Assembly (NCBI GenBank): GCA_964035545.1
Contig: OZ037770.1
Coordinates: 898,001-962,000, forward strand
DNA length: 64,000 bases
Reading direction: 5' to 3'
Source of the DNA: Bugula neritina
Lineage: Eukaryota > Bryozoa > Gymnolaemata > Cheilostomatida > Bugulidae
Part shown: positions 52,203 through 62,938 of the stretch, one piece after another
How the letters are laid out: each line of letters opens with the position of its first letter
Position numbering within the stretch: the first letter of the stretch is position 1
Program-made: the position numbers and the translations under genes
Notes under the pieces: model-generated
What the model saw: the letters and a program-made list of their open reading frames with translations, nothing else
Told to the model about the DNA's origin: nothing
The model's database searches: none

Positions 52203-52977
52203 ATGGCTACAGCAAAACATGGTTTGTTTAGTTTTGGTAATTGGGACTTTAATATTACAGAGAGTCATATTTTAAAGTCAGATGGACCAGTCAGAGAAGC
52301 GTAAGTAACTAAGTTCAAGTTATACTATTATTATAACTGTTACTTATAACTTAGTCTTATAACTTATAAATTATAACTTATATTTATTACTTATAAGATT
52401 ATTTCTAACCTTAAGAGTAGGTGACTTTTTTGCTTTCATTGAGCAAATTTACTTTACGGTATTCAAATCAAGTCTAAACAGTAAACTGTTAGTTTTTTCA
52501 AGGTTTGTGTTTTGTTGCTTAGAGTTAGAGTTATTTATAATTTAATCTCATTTTATAGCCAATGATAACCAAAATGTGTGGTTTTATATCTAATAGTTAA
52601 AATTAAATTCAATATTTTGTTTATAGTAATTACAATTATATAGTAATTAGTAAGAGCAGCTGTAGTTACAGTTACTTTAAAATTTACTAGTTTCACTAGT
52701 CTAAATATTTCAAATAGTAACAATATCAAAAATTAGAATTTACATTGTAGTCACAGTAGTGTGTGTTTTTGTTGGTTTACTTTTGACTATCTAGGTTTGA
52801 GAAGATTCTCTCACCTCTCCCCCAGACTCCAGAAATGACTTATGATCAGAATATACTCAGAGTGACTCACACTGAAGGGTTTGGAGTTGAGTTTTAAGCT
52901 TTGGATGCCTTGAAGTTGGTGAATGCAGAGAAAGACTTGATGAAAGTTGCTGTGTCTGAGGCATGGAAGTCCAGCAG
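52203..52977 (+). pseudogene. TIPRL (TIP41-like) 5' fragment, truncated and interrupted
   Basis: TIPRL binds the catalytic subunits of PP2A-type phosphatases. Two exons with GT-AG sites are visible: 52203-52300 (MATAKHGLFSFGNWDFNITE...) and 52795-52977 ('PEMTYDQNILRVTHTEGFGV', then after a stop 'ALDALKLVNAEKDLMKVAVS'). The family motif around 'GFGVEFNALDAL' carries an in-frame TAA at 52895-52897 in place of its Asn codon. The remaining two thirds of TIPRL are absent: a 1.5-kb minisatellite and then MGST3 exons follow. The exon phases would not allow in-frame splicing into MGST3. Read as a dead 5' fragment. Confidence 0.82.
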
Positions 52978-53181
52978 GTAGAAGCTATGTTGTAGTTAGA
53001 TAGTCTAGTTTAATAGTGCTAGTAGTCTTTCTAGACCGTAGTGTGTTAGTGTTGGTGCTAGTAACCATTGTATTATACCTATAGAACAATAGTGTTAGTT
53101 CGTGTAAACTCAGTCATGTATGTCGGAGTAAAGCTACAGTCTTCCACCATTATGTCATTCAGTACACAGTGGGTTCTGTTA

Positions 53182-54712
53182 TATACTGTATAGAGTATAG
53201 TGTAATACTGTATAGAGTATAGTGTAATACTGTATAGAGTATAGTGTAATACTGTATAGAGTAGAGTGTAATACTGTATAAAGTATAGTGTAATACCGTA
53301 TAGAGTATAGTGTAATACTGTATAGAGTAGAGTGTAATACTGTATAGAGTATAGTATAATACTGTATAGAGTATAGTGTAATACTGTATAGAGTAGAGTG
53401 TAATACTGTATAAAGTATAGTGTAATACCGTATAGAGTATAGTGTAATACTGTATAGAGTAGAGTGTAATACTGTATAGAGTATAGTATAATACTGTATA
53501 AAGTACAGTATAATACTGTATAGAGTATAGTGTAATACTGTATAGAGTATAGTGTAATACTGTATAGAGTATAGTGTAATACTGTATAGAGTATAGTGTA
53601 ATACTGTATATAGTATAGTGGAATACTGTATAGAGTAGAGTGTAATACTGTATGGAGTATAGTGTAATACTGTATAGAGTATGGTGTAATACTGTATATA
53701 GTATAGTGGAATACTGTATAGAGTAGAGTGTAATACTGTATAGAGTACAGTGTAATACTGTATAGAGTATAGTGTAATACTGTATGGAGTATAGTGTAAT
53801 ACTGTATATAGTATAGTGGAATACTGTATAGAGTAGAGTGTAATACTGTATGGAGTATAGTGTAATACTGTATAGAGTATAGTGTAATACTGTATAGAGT
53901 ACAGTGTAATACTGTATAGAGTATAGTGTAATACTGTATGGAGTATAGTGTAATACTGTATATAGTATAGTGGAATACTGTATAGAGTAGAGTGTAATAC
54001 TGTATAGAGTACAGTGTAATACTGTATAGAGTATAGTGTAATACTGTATGGAGTATAGTGTAATACTGTATATAGTATAGTGGAATACTGTATAGAGTAG
54101 AGTGTAATACTGTATGGAGTATAGTGTAATACTGTATAGAGTATAGTGTAATACTGTATAGAGTATAGTGTAATACTGTATAGAGTATAGTGTAATACTG
54201 TATAGAGTATAGTGGAATACTGTATAGAGTAGAGTGTAATACTGTATGGAGTATAGTGTAATATTGTATGGAGTACAGTGTAATACTGTATAGAGTATAG
54301 TGTAATACTGTATAGAGTATAGTGTAATACTGTATAGAGTATAGTATAATACTGTATAGAGTACAGTGTAATACTGTATAGAGTATAGTTTAATACTGTA
54401 TAGAGTATAGTTTATTACTGTATAGAGTATAGTGTAATACTGTATAGAGTATAGTGTAATACTGTATAGAGTATAGTGTAATACTGTATAGAGTAAAGTG
54501 TAATACTGTATAAAGTATAGTGTAATATTGTATAGAGTATACTGTATAGAGTATAGTGTAATAGTGTATAGAGTATAGTGTAATACTGTATAGAGTAAAG
54601 TGTAATACTGTATAAAGTATAGTGTAATATTGTATAGAGTATACTGTATAGAGTATAGTGTAATACTGTATAGAGTATAGTGTAATACTGTATAGAGTAT
54701 AATGTAATACTA
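53182..54712. repeat. 22-bp minisatellite, about 70 copies
   Basis: Units 'gtgtaatactgtatagagta' + 'ta' with a few recurring variants (gtagag, gtacag, tatata), arranged in higher-order blocks of four to six units. Confidence 0.95.
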
Positions 54713-54841
54713 GTCTAGCAATATCTCATTTTATTACTACAGCAGCTTTTAGTCCTCTTATACTGCCATATATGTATATTTTTGAAGTTCCAAACATGAG
54801 TAAAATATTGATGTTTTTTTATTTTAATTTCTATTTTGTAG

Positions 54842-56291
54842 CCTCCCGCACTTTATTCTACGAAGAGTGACATGTTCAACTGTATCCAAACAGTTCATCA
54901 GAATACCTGAGTTCTACTCATATCTAGTCATGTGACTATATCTGGTCATGTGACTATATCTGGTCATGTGACTATATCTGGTCATGTGACTATATCTGGT
55001 CATGTGACTATATCTAGTCATGTGACTATATCTGGTCATGTGATGATGGTATATGCTACTTGCATCTATTAACTCAGTCGATGAAGTTTTCTTCCTGAAT
55101 ATTTAACTTCTTTCTTCCCTGTAGGTTGGAAGATTATCCCCAGTTTCTGGCTCTCATTTTCCTTGGAGGACTGAAACACCCTGTGAGTTTTCTTCTCTTA
55201 CAATTTTAGAAAAAACCGAGGACTTTATGATTCCTGTTTGTCGAATTAACCAACAGATAATATAATCTGAGTGATACTTTACAGATGTCACTCGTCTGCC
55301 AGTCATTCAGTCAGAAATTGAACATACTTCTATTATACTTTGCTACTTTCATATTTTCAATCTATTTGTTGTGAGAGAGAAATGATTCTATATTTTATTT
55401 TAAATTCAGCAATTTATTGTAATCCCACAAGTGTTGATGATTGTGAAATGTACAAAGTCAATACACCATCTCATTCTGCTGGTAGTTACTGAATGAAAAT
55501 TCTCGTTATTTGACACAAATTCTGATAAAACTACCTGCATTTTATTTCTTGCTAGTTAAATCTTTTTTCCTAAATAATAGGTGAATTTTAAGATGTTTTG
55601 CAAGCAATTTACTTTTTCTGTCTTTTTCGAATGAAACTAGATTCAAAGTGATCAGACCGACTCAGTTTGACCTTTGACCTGTTCCCATGTATCACTGACT
55701 GTAGTCAGACTGAGATCTGGTGACGGAGTTATCTCCCCCGTTATTATACTCTCATAATACTCTGTCTTCTCTCATCACCAGATACTCTCTATTGTAGTCT
55801 GTTTCTGCTGGTGCTGGTCTGGTGATGATTCTGGGCAGAGTTTTCTACGCACTGGGATACTATACTGGCGGTAAGATAACTCTCAATCTATCTAGGAATT
55901 CTCGGGTAATACTAATATAGTGTGTAGTGTATAGTCTAGTCATGATATCAACTCACTCCTATCATCTTCTGTGTCCCTATCTGTAACTCTAGTATAGTGT
56001 TTAGTTATATACAGTTATCTCCACCTGTATAGGTTATACAACTACTTTCAGAGTATGCAGTAAGTAATAATATATTTGTTTAGTGATTATCTCCTCTGAT
56101 AATGTCACATATTTTAACCCTCACTCTGCAGGGCTGACTGGTTCAGCTGCAGCTGGTAAATGAAATATAAACCACTCTGTGTGTCTGTAGATCCATCTAA
56201 GAGAAGAAGAGGTGGGTTTATGATTCTCGGTAAACTGGTACTGTTTGGGTGCGTCATCTCCACCGCCCTCTCTCTCCTTGGCTATATCTAA
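54842..56291 (+). CDS. MGST3: Microsomal glutathione S-transferase 3 (MGST3), 5' exon(s) missing
   Basis: MGST3 is a MAPEG-family membrane enzyme with glutathione transferase/peroxidase activity in the ER or mitochondrial membrane. Exons: 54842-54906 ('YSTKSDMFNCIQTVHQNT'), 55125-55182 ('LEDYPQFLALIFLGGLKHP'), 55798-55870 ('SVSAGAGLVMILGRVFYALG' to YYTG), an optional 24-nt exon 56132-56155, and 56191-56291 ('DPSKRRRGG', 'FMILGKLVLFG' to the TAA). The FNCIQ-x3-HQNT-LE and GRVFYALGYYTG motifs are diagnostic. The first transmembrane exon is not found; upstream lie the minisatellite and the TIPRL fragment. The donor after the first visible exon reads CTGAGT instead of GTGAGT. The gene may therefore be damaged, or its first exon lies further off. 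Confidence 0.8.
54921..55043. repeat. 18-bp tandem repeat in MGST3 intron, about 7 copies
   Basis: Units 'ggtcatgtgactatatct'. Confidence 0.9.
56132..56155 (+). CDS. 24-nt symmetric microexon of MGST3 (candidate cassette)
   Basis: Bounded by tgcag| and |gtaaat, it encodes eight residues (GLTGSAAA in context) between the YYTG and DPSK motifs. Phase 1 on both sides and a length divisible by 3 mean it can be included or skipped without changing frame; skipping gives the family-standard YYTG-DPSK join. It is preserved in the displaced copy at 5432-5455. Confidence 0.5.
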
Positions 56292-57820
56292 ACACTGGAA
56301 CTTATGCTATGTCAGGGTAGACTGATTTTTTAGTTCATGGGAACTAAAAGTTCTTTAGAAGTTTTCTATGAGTATTCCAAGTTTTCTATAATTTAATTCA
56401 CTATTGAGAATATAACTCCAAATCAGATTCCATATAATTGATTTCACCACACTTTAGTATTTACTGTAGTTTTTTAGACACATAATTTTTTATGTTCTTT
56501 TCTATTTTATATGTTGATAGACTATGTTGAGTTGATTACATGTAATATATACCATTTCATGATGTTATATTCACTACTACTCTATTATTAATATAAACAG
56601 TTGCTCTCTATTCTAAATAAAAGTGAATAGAATTTGATTCAAGAAATTTGTTTCCATTGTAACTGAAACACTACACTTATGTAGTATTAAGATACTATTA
56701 TATGTATTAGCTACATGCTGGTTTAGGGTTGTATAATGTTCAAACAATTTTGTTTATGATGAATTTTGCTCACATGTACTGAATTGATTTGGGATTCGGA
56801 CCTTTAAGCCAGCCTGGTGATAAGACTGTGTGTTGCAGCAGCTAAAAGTAGCATGTGGTGAAAGTTGACTATAATTAAAGCATAAGTTTTATAATAGTGT
56901 ACATAACTCATGGTAAAGCAAAGCTGTTTGAGCATGCAACCCTGAAACAGTAGGTAGATGGAAGCTAATATAGTACTATAATAATATTTTAATATATTGC
57001 ATATGTTAAGTGTGTCAGGGATTCTTTAACAATAACAGTATAGTTTTCCACGTCCTACAAACCAGTTATATTATATCTTTTTTATAATATTACAACAGCT
57101 ATATATATCATATAATTTTGAGTGACATAATATGCTTAGACAAGAAAATGTTACATAATGATAGCAATGAACAGGGCATATCTGTGAAGTACCATCAATA
57201 GACCATGTAAAACTCTGTCATGTCTAATATAACTTATATGAAACTCTTTAAATTCATTGCAAAGTGCTTCTAATCACACTTGTGCAACTTCAATCCACTG
57301 TATGCAATTATAGCTAGATTCTTTACTTCATATTTATATGTCATCCCAAACCCAGAGTAATTTTAGCTAGCTAGCACTACAACGTTCAAAGTCAAGTTAA
57401 TTGAGTCGTGGAAAACCCAGATTAACCTTAGCTGAGAAGTTCCTATATATACACCGCGTTTCCATGAAGGCGAATGAATGCGTACGAGTGCCCGTACGGA
57501 TTACATCGAAGGAAAAACCACACGTTCCTATGCAATCCGTACGAAGTTATCTTCTCTTTGCAACTGTGACTGCTGAACTAAAATGATAATTAATATGGCC
57601 AACTTTGAGTTTGAGTTCATGCACAACGGCAATTTTTTAATTCTGTCCCCACTTTTGATAGATTAAATCAATCAAATACACAAACTTTGAGTCAGTTTAT
57701 TTAAAATAAAAAAGCATAAACCAATGAAAGCATAAAGTATTTCTCGATCGATAAACTTAAGCTTAAAAGTAATTTAAATTTTCAAAATGAAAATAGTGTT
57801 ATGATTTTCAGATTTAGGGT
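56292..57820. other. MGST3 3' flank and intergenic DNA
   Basis: No gene. The segment 56349-56665 resembles 43430-43870. Near 57460-57560 are short palindromic 'cgtacg' motifs and a 61-codon ORF, not assignable. Confidence 0.45.
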
Positions 57821-58105
57821 TGATGTGCTATCCAGAGAGTCTATTTATCTACTATAGAACTGCACCAGGATAAGTCGAGTGAACGAGTATATTTTACACA
57901 TGCACAACTATACATTATAAAAACGATACATTATTTCCAAACAAGTTACACATCTAATCTATTTCACACTCTAGCTTCGACTGAGTTAGCAGCGGGAAAC
58001 TACAATTGCTGCTAACTATCAACTACGCTAATTGGCTATCCATTGTTCCGGGTCAATTACGCGACCCTACATGTTGTGCTGCTGGTAGTTCCACGAACCA
58101 CCACA
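57820..58105 (-). mobile_element. Probable 3' LTR of gypsy element 2
   Basis: On the minus strand the likely LTR start TGTGGTGG follows directly after a purine-rich tract (GGTGGGGGCGG). The outer boundary is uncertain (57.8 kb is a guess from a TG at 57822). No second LTR is in the window to compare with. Confidence 0.45.
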
Positions 58106-58117
58106 CCGCCCCCACCA
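58106..58117 (-). promoter_or_regulatory. Polypurine tract of gypsy element 2
   Basis: GGTGGGGGCGG on the minus strand just before the putative 3' LTR. Purine-rich and in the expected place for plus-strand priming. Confidence 0.5.
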
Positions 58118-58310
58118 GCAGAAAGCCATCTTTCTGATATATATATATAAAAAAACATTCATTAGTAACTGCATACATCAGTGGACAAAAATAACACATA
58201 ATATACAGGAAGAGACATAACAATAATAGACAGAGTCATCGTAACGATCCGTTGCATACAATTGGCCAGCTGTAGATAGACGAGGAATACTAGCTAGCTG
58301 TGGTGTTAGA

Positions 58311-59377
58311 CAGGGGATAACCTGTTAAGCAGTCAAACATTTACATGACATCTTGGCTTCTCCCAAGAGGCGGAGTTGGAGTACTCCGGGTAGTCTAACT
58401 AGAGTCCTTGTTGGGCACGCCGGTGCTTGGCTTGGCATGTACGCAGTTTCCGTTTCATACGGCATACGGATCCCTTTAGCTGGAAGAGTCCTGTTGTAGT
58501 GTTAAGTAGATCTGGTGCCAGCTGGGTGAACTCTTCTTGTAATCGTAGGAGGCGTTCTTCTACTGTAGCCAGACGTACTGGGTCTGGGGACGGTGTCCGT
58601 CTGCGGCGCAAGGGTGGACTGGGGGACCTGGTTCGTCTCTTCGCCGGTGTAGGGGGGGATCTCTCCTTCTTCTGGATATGTAATTTCCTCGGGGGTGTAT
58701 GTAATTTGAGGACGGTCAGACACCAACGGGGATTGTTGGCGGGCGTTGTCTAACACACGTTGGAACCCCGAGGACAGAGCGGCTAACAACATGGCCTTCT
58801 TCACCAGAGGTCGTATAAGTGTGAGGAACTCCGGGTATAGCTTAGCGTCGACCACGTAGTTTTCTCCAGGGAAACAGCCCGCCGCTCGGTGTCTGGTGAC
58901 GGGGTAGGGATACACATCATTGTACCCGCAGGGGCAGAATGTTAGTAGGAGATGAGCATTGACGTGTAGTTTAAGGGAGCGGTGAGAGGCGCAATCTTCA
59001 CCACAGATCTGGCATCTCGTCCGTCCTCTGGACTCCCAGGCCGTTTCTATTTCTTCCTCTGTTTGTGGAGACACCCACCGCCAACGGCGGCGTAGTGGCT
59101 CAGGCCGGTCACCACTAGCATACTCCTCCGGATACGGAGCGGGAAGTGTTCTATCCCGTACCCTGGTTGTAGCGGGTCGAGTGTAATCTGAAAAAGTTTC
59201 AACAGTGTTAATACAGTACACTGCTGTGTTGTCAGCTTGAACAGCTTGGCAACTCCTAATTCAGTTACCTCGTAGAGATTTATGGTAGTGAATAGTCAGA
59301 TAGAACACGTATTGCAGTGAGATTATAAAAATCTCTAAGTCAAACTGAGTTCTTACTACGGTATTTCACTAACCTAT
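58311..59377. repeat. Left inverted arm of gypsy element 2 (3' region)
   Basis: Matches the reverse complement of 62936-64000 along its length, including the zinc-finger ORF and about 160 bp of its leader. The right arm runs off the window. Confidence 0.9.
58399..59221 (-). pseudogene. C2H2-finger ORF in env position, left copy (frameshifted)
   Basis: Same protein as 63093-63914. The minus-strand frame runs from 59221 to about 58640 ('RWRWVSPQTEEEIETAW', 'RCQICGEDCASHRSLKLH'). A frameshift near 58640-58660 then moves the C-terminal part ('LATVEERLLRLQEEFTQLAP') into another frame ending at 58399. A splice-acceptor-like 'ctttttcag' lies at the start of the homologous region (exon start 59187). 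It sits between integrase and the polypurine tract, where some Ty3/gypsy elements carry an env or other third ORF. Confidence 0.75.
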
Positions 59378-59391
59378 CTCCAGCTCGATTG

Positions 59392-59416
59392 ACTCAGTGA
59401 GTCAGAGCTGAGCGAT
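59392..59416. repeat. 25-bp direct repeat X, left copy
   Basis: 'actcagtgagtcagagctga' + 'gcgat', identical to 62914-62938. The pair flanks the pol region of gypsy element 2. Confidence 0.85.
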
Positions 59417-59501
59417 GCAATCTAGTTTCGTATTAAGATATAGTTAACTCACCCAACGATCTGTTGTCGTAAGACATACTGAATGTGTGAAATGGTTTGA
59501 A

Positions 59502-60842
59502 CTACTGCTTAGAAACACGTCTACTCCTGACTGCATCAGCGTATGAAAAGATCGAGCAACGTGGTTGGGGTGCGTGATTAAGACTTTGTGCACCCGGCGG
59601 ATGAATTTTGTTTCTATTTCCGCCGATACAAAAGTTGATATTTCCGTGGTGTTGACAACTCCCACATTTGCTCGATTCTTTTCTCGTACGGTTTTCCCCT
59701 AGACTTTCATGTGTGCCGCTTTTAACGCAGTCACATACGAAGTCCTTCAAGTATGCGGGGGGTTGCCTCGTACGCTGTCCCCTTTCTAGGGGGGGTGACA
59801 CGCTTGCCGGTTCGTTAGTACGGGCCTCTAATGGCGTCTCTACTTCACCGTCAGCGGTCACCTCTTCTTGTTCTCCGGATGGAGCCCCTCCCTCCGTGGG
59901 GGTTTGCACTTCCGGAACCGGCTCGGTTTCTGGAAGTGATGGAATTAGACTTGGCGGTGGCGGACACGCTTCTGTTGACAAAAGCTGCCGCTCCTCTCTC
60001 ACCAAGTTTTCTTCCCGCGGTATGACCACTTCGTATTCAGGTCCATGCCGCCGTCGCCCGCGCGTTGTTGTTTGCCTCCTGGGCTCTAACAACGGGGGGG
60101 CTTCTCCCACTCCGCCAGGGCTAGCCCAATACGGTTTCAAGCGAGACTCATTCTGGATAGACACCTGTCCTGAGCGCTCAATCTTGTACGTATGATTGGG
60201 CATAGCCTCGACGACCACGTAGGGGCCTACGAACCTAGGCTTCAGCTTATCAGCCTGTCCACGGCGCCTACGGTAATTGACCATCCACACCTTATCTCCC
60301 GTTTGATAGAGAGGTGGTTCATCGGAATCTTCGTGCCGCACCTTCCACTGCTGTTGGCGCAGTATATCGTGTGCGGCCTTCATCCGTTCCACTAGTTCAC
60401 TGGCATACTCGTGGACTGAGTTGTCTTGCTCTGGAACGTGATAGGTGAGATGGTCAGGGACACGAGTCTCTCTCCCGAGCATCAAGAGGTTTGGGGTCTC
60501 ACCAGTACTGGTGTGTGGGGTGCTACGGTATGCACGCATGACTTGCGGCAATACCGTATTCCATTCCTCTTGACCTCGTCCAAGGAGGAGACTCCGGAGT
60601 GCATCACCTAGCATCCGGTTGTTGCGCTCCACCACCCCGTTACCTTGAGGGTGGTAGGGGGTGGTCCTGCTCTGATTTACTCCCCAGAGGTGGCAAAGGT
60701 CGCTCATCAGTTGAGACTGGAATTGAGCGCCTTGATCAGAGTGTATCTGTTCGGGAAGCCCAAAATAACAGAATACATGTTGGTCTAGCGCCCTGGCCAC
60801 TGTGGGGCTGATGCATCTGGGATAGCCAGAGCATCCGCCCAC
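59502..60842 (-). pseudogene. Gypsy element 2 integrase core and C-terminus
   Basis: Minus-strand ORF with integrase motifs: the second catalytic Asp in 'LPEQIHSDQGAQFQSQ', the Glu in 'TPYHPQGNGVVERNNRML', then the chromodomain-proximal GPY/F-type module 'KLKPRFVGPYVVVEA'. The tail is acidic and proline-rich (residues about 260-370), ending after 'QPPAYLKDFVCDC'. A one-base deletion near 60815 separates it from the part carrying the first catalytic Asp. Inactive as it stands. Confidence 0.85.
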
Positions 60843-61012
60843 CTAGTAAAGTGGTCGGTTAGTACTAGGATCCAGTTATTGCCTCTGGGGGTCAGGGGCA
60901 TGGGTCCGACCAGGTCTACAGCGACTACTTGCCAGGGCCTACCAGCATATAGCCTCCGCCGTCCTGCTTCACCAGGGGGGCGGCTATGCTTACTGGCCTG
61001 GCAGATCTCACA

Positions 61013-62029
61013 CTATTTGACTCTTAGCCGGACGTCACGCTCCATCTGCGGCCAATACCACCGGAGTGGTAATTTGGATATCACTCTCTTGACCCCTGCG
61101 TGGGCCTGTTTGTGAGTATCCCAAATCAACTTACGGCGGATGGCCGTGGGGCAGACTACCCTCTTCCTTTCCGGGTGTCTGCCGCTGGCAGCTAGAGAGA
61201 TGGTTAGCAACCCATCCTGCCCGATCCGCAGCGAGTCCCAACGCTGACAGTATAGCCGGAACTCGGCGCATCCCTGTCGTATGCGTTCCTCGCTGGGTCG
61301 TCGCCCTTCCCTCTTGGCCCGGTATATGTCTGCCACGACTCCAGGCAGCTCTTCTTGGAGCTTCTTCAGCTCTCGAACATTACCGGCCAATACAGGGTTG
61401 GCGCGGAGGTTTTGTACATCCTCCGGGGACTCATCAACTCTTTGCCTGAGTTGACCTTGGTCCCAGTCAAACGGTGCTCCGTGATGAGCCAGCGTCTCCA
61501 ACTCGCATCGCGGGGGACCTCCATCCCTCCTCTCGATGTTGAGACACTGTTTGCAACCTCCGTCAGGTCGGCGACTCAACCCATCCGCATTGCTGTGTCT
61601 CTTGCCCGGTCGATGTTCGATCCGGTATGAGAATTCAGCTAGGATTTCGAGCCACCGGGCGACCTGACTAGAGGGCTCTGCTCTCTGGCACAACCAGATC
61701 AGCGAGGCATGATCCGTACGCAGCCGGAACTTCCTGCCGTATAGGTATGGTCTGAAGTGCTTCACTGACTTGATTACTGCCAGCAGCTCCTTGCGGGTAG
61801 TGCAGTAATTTCGTTCAGCGGGTGAGAGAGACTTGCTGTAGTAGGCTACTACTACCTCTCGGCCTTCCTGCACTTGTGACAGCACAGCGCCAACATTTTG
61901 GTCACTGGCGTCCGTGTCGAGGATGTACTCTAGAGTGGGGTCTGGGTAGGCCAAGATGGGCGCCGTTAGTAGGCAGCCCTTGAGGCGGTCGAACGCTTCT
62001 TGTTCGACTGGGGTCCACTGCCACGTCAC
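61013..62029 (-). pseudogene. Gypsy element 2 RNase H and integrase zinc region
   Basis: Motifs in order: RNase H 'LDTDASDQNVGAVLSQ', 'TRKELLAV', 'RTDHASLIWL', 'RPGKRHSNADGLSRRP', then the integrase HHCC region start 'HKQAHAGVKRVISKLP' and 'WYWPQMERD'. The frame ends at a TAG (61015-61013) where the family has a residue just before the CEIC half of the HHCC finger. It is in the same frame as the upstream RT ORF, from which a single TAA separates it. Confidence 0.88.
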
Positions 62030-62095
62030 TCCCTTTGCGGTGAGCCGGTTTAACGGCTGGGCTATGCCCGCAAAGTCTGGTATGTGTTGCCTGTA

Positions 62096-62910
62096 TTACC
62101 CTACCAGCCTCAAGAAAGCCCGGAGTCCGGTCAAGTCTTGGGGGGTGACCCAGTCTTCTACCGCCCGTACCTTTTCGGGATCCGTTGCCACGCCGTTTCG
62201 ACCGACAACGTGCCCCAGGTACTTGACCTCCGGCTGCAATAGAGCGCACTTGGAAGGTTTGAGCTTAAGACCGGCACCTCGGAGTCTCTCGAAAACCTCC
62301 TGCAGACGACTGACATGTGTCTCGAAGTCTGGAGAGATTACGATGACATCATCGAGGTAGACCAGCAGTGTCTTCCAATGGAGTCCGCTAAGGACTTGTT
62401 CCATCAGCCTCTGGAAGGTGGCTGGGGCGGAGGTTAACCCGAAGGGCAGCACCTTCCACTTCCACAAACCGTCCCGTGTGATAAACGCCGCTTTCTCCTG
62501 GGCGTCGGGACTCAGAGGAACCTGCCAATAGCCGCTTAGCAAGTCTAACGTACTGAAGTACTTGCTGCCGGCTAGGGCGTCCAATGACTCGTCAATACGA
62601 GGTAGAGGGTAGGCGTCCTGTATGGTTACGCTATTGAGTTTGCGGTAGTCCACACAGAACCGCCAACTGCCGTCTTTCTTCCGGACCAGTACGACTGGCG
62701 AGCTCCACGCACTATGGGCGGGCTCTATCAGTCCCCGGTCCAGAAGATCCCGTACTTGTCGGCTAACCTCCTTCTCTTTCTCCGGCCCCAACCTGCGGGT
62801 GGGCTGCCGGACAGGGACTGTCCCTGCAGTCAGCGGTATTTCGTGTCTGACAATTCCAGTCAGTCCCACGTCATGCTCTCCGCTGCTGAACACATCACCG
62901 TAGTCGCGTA
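62096..62910 (-). pseudogene. Gypsy element 2 reverse transcriptase
   Basis: Ty3-type RT on the minus strand: 'VRKKDGSWRFCVDYRKLN', 'STLDLLSGYWQVPL', 'FGLTSAPATFQRLM', catalytic 'YLDDVIVIS' and 'KCALLQPEVKYLGHVV'. The ORF opens near 62910 ('LLRDYGDVFSSGEHD') right at the junction with the right inverted arm, so gag, protease and the 5' LTR are missing. It is closed by a TAA at 62098-62096 inside the thumb/connection region. Confidence 0.9.
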
Positions 62911-62913
62911 GTA

Positions 62914-62938
62914 ACTCAGTGAGTCAGAGCTGAGCGAT
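62914..62938. repeat. 25-bp direct repeat X, right copy
   Basis: Identical to 59392-59416. It sits exactly between the RT start and the right inverted arm. Confidence 0.85.

Noticed and set aside
52895-52897. Possible stop-codon recoding (TAA within TIPRL)
   Set aside because: Other open genes here use TAA and TAG as normal stops, and the fragment also lacks its 3' exons, so loss of function is simpler.
57401-57586. 61-codon ORF with nearby cgtacg palindromes, possibly a DNA transposon end
   Set aside because: Only one candidate end was visible and the ORF has no transposase motif.
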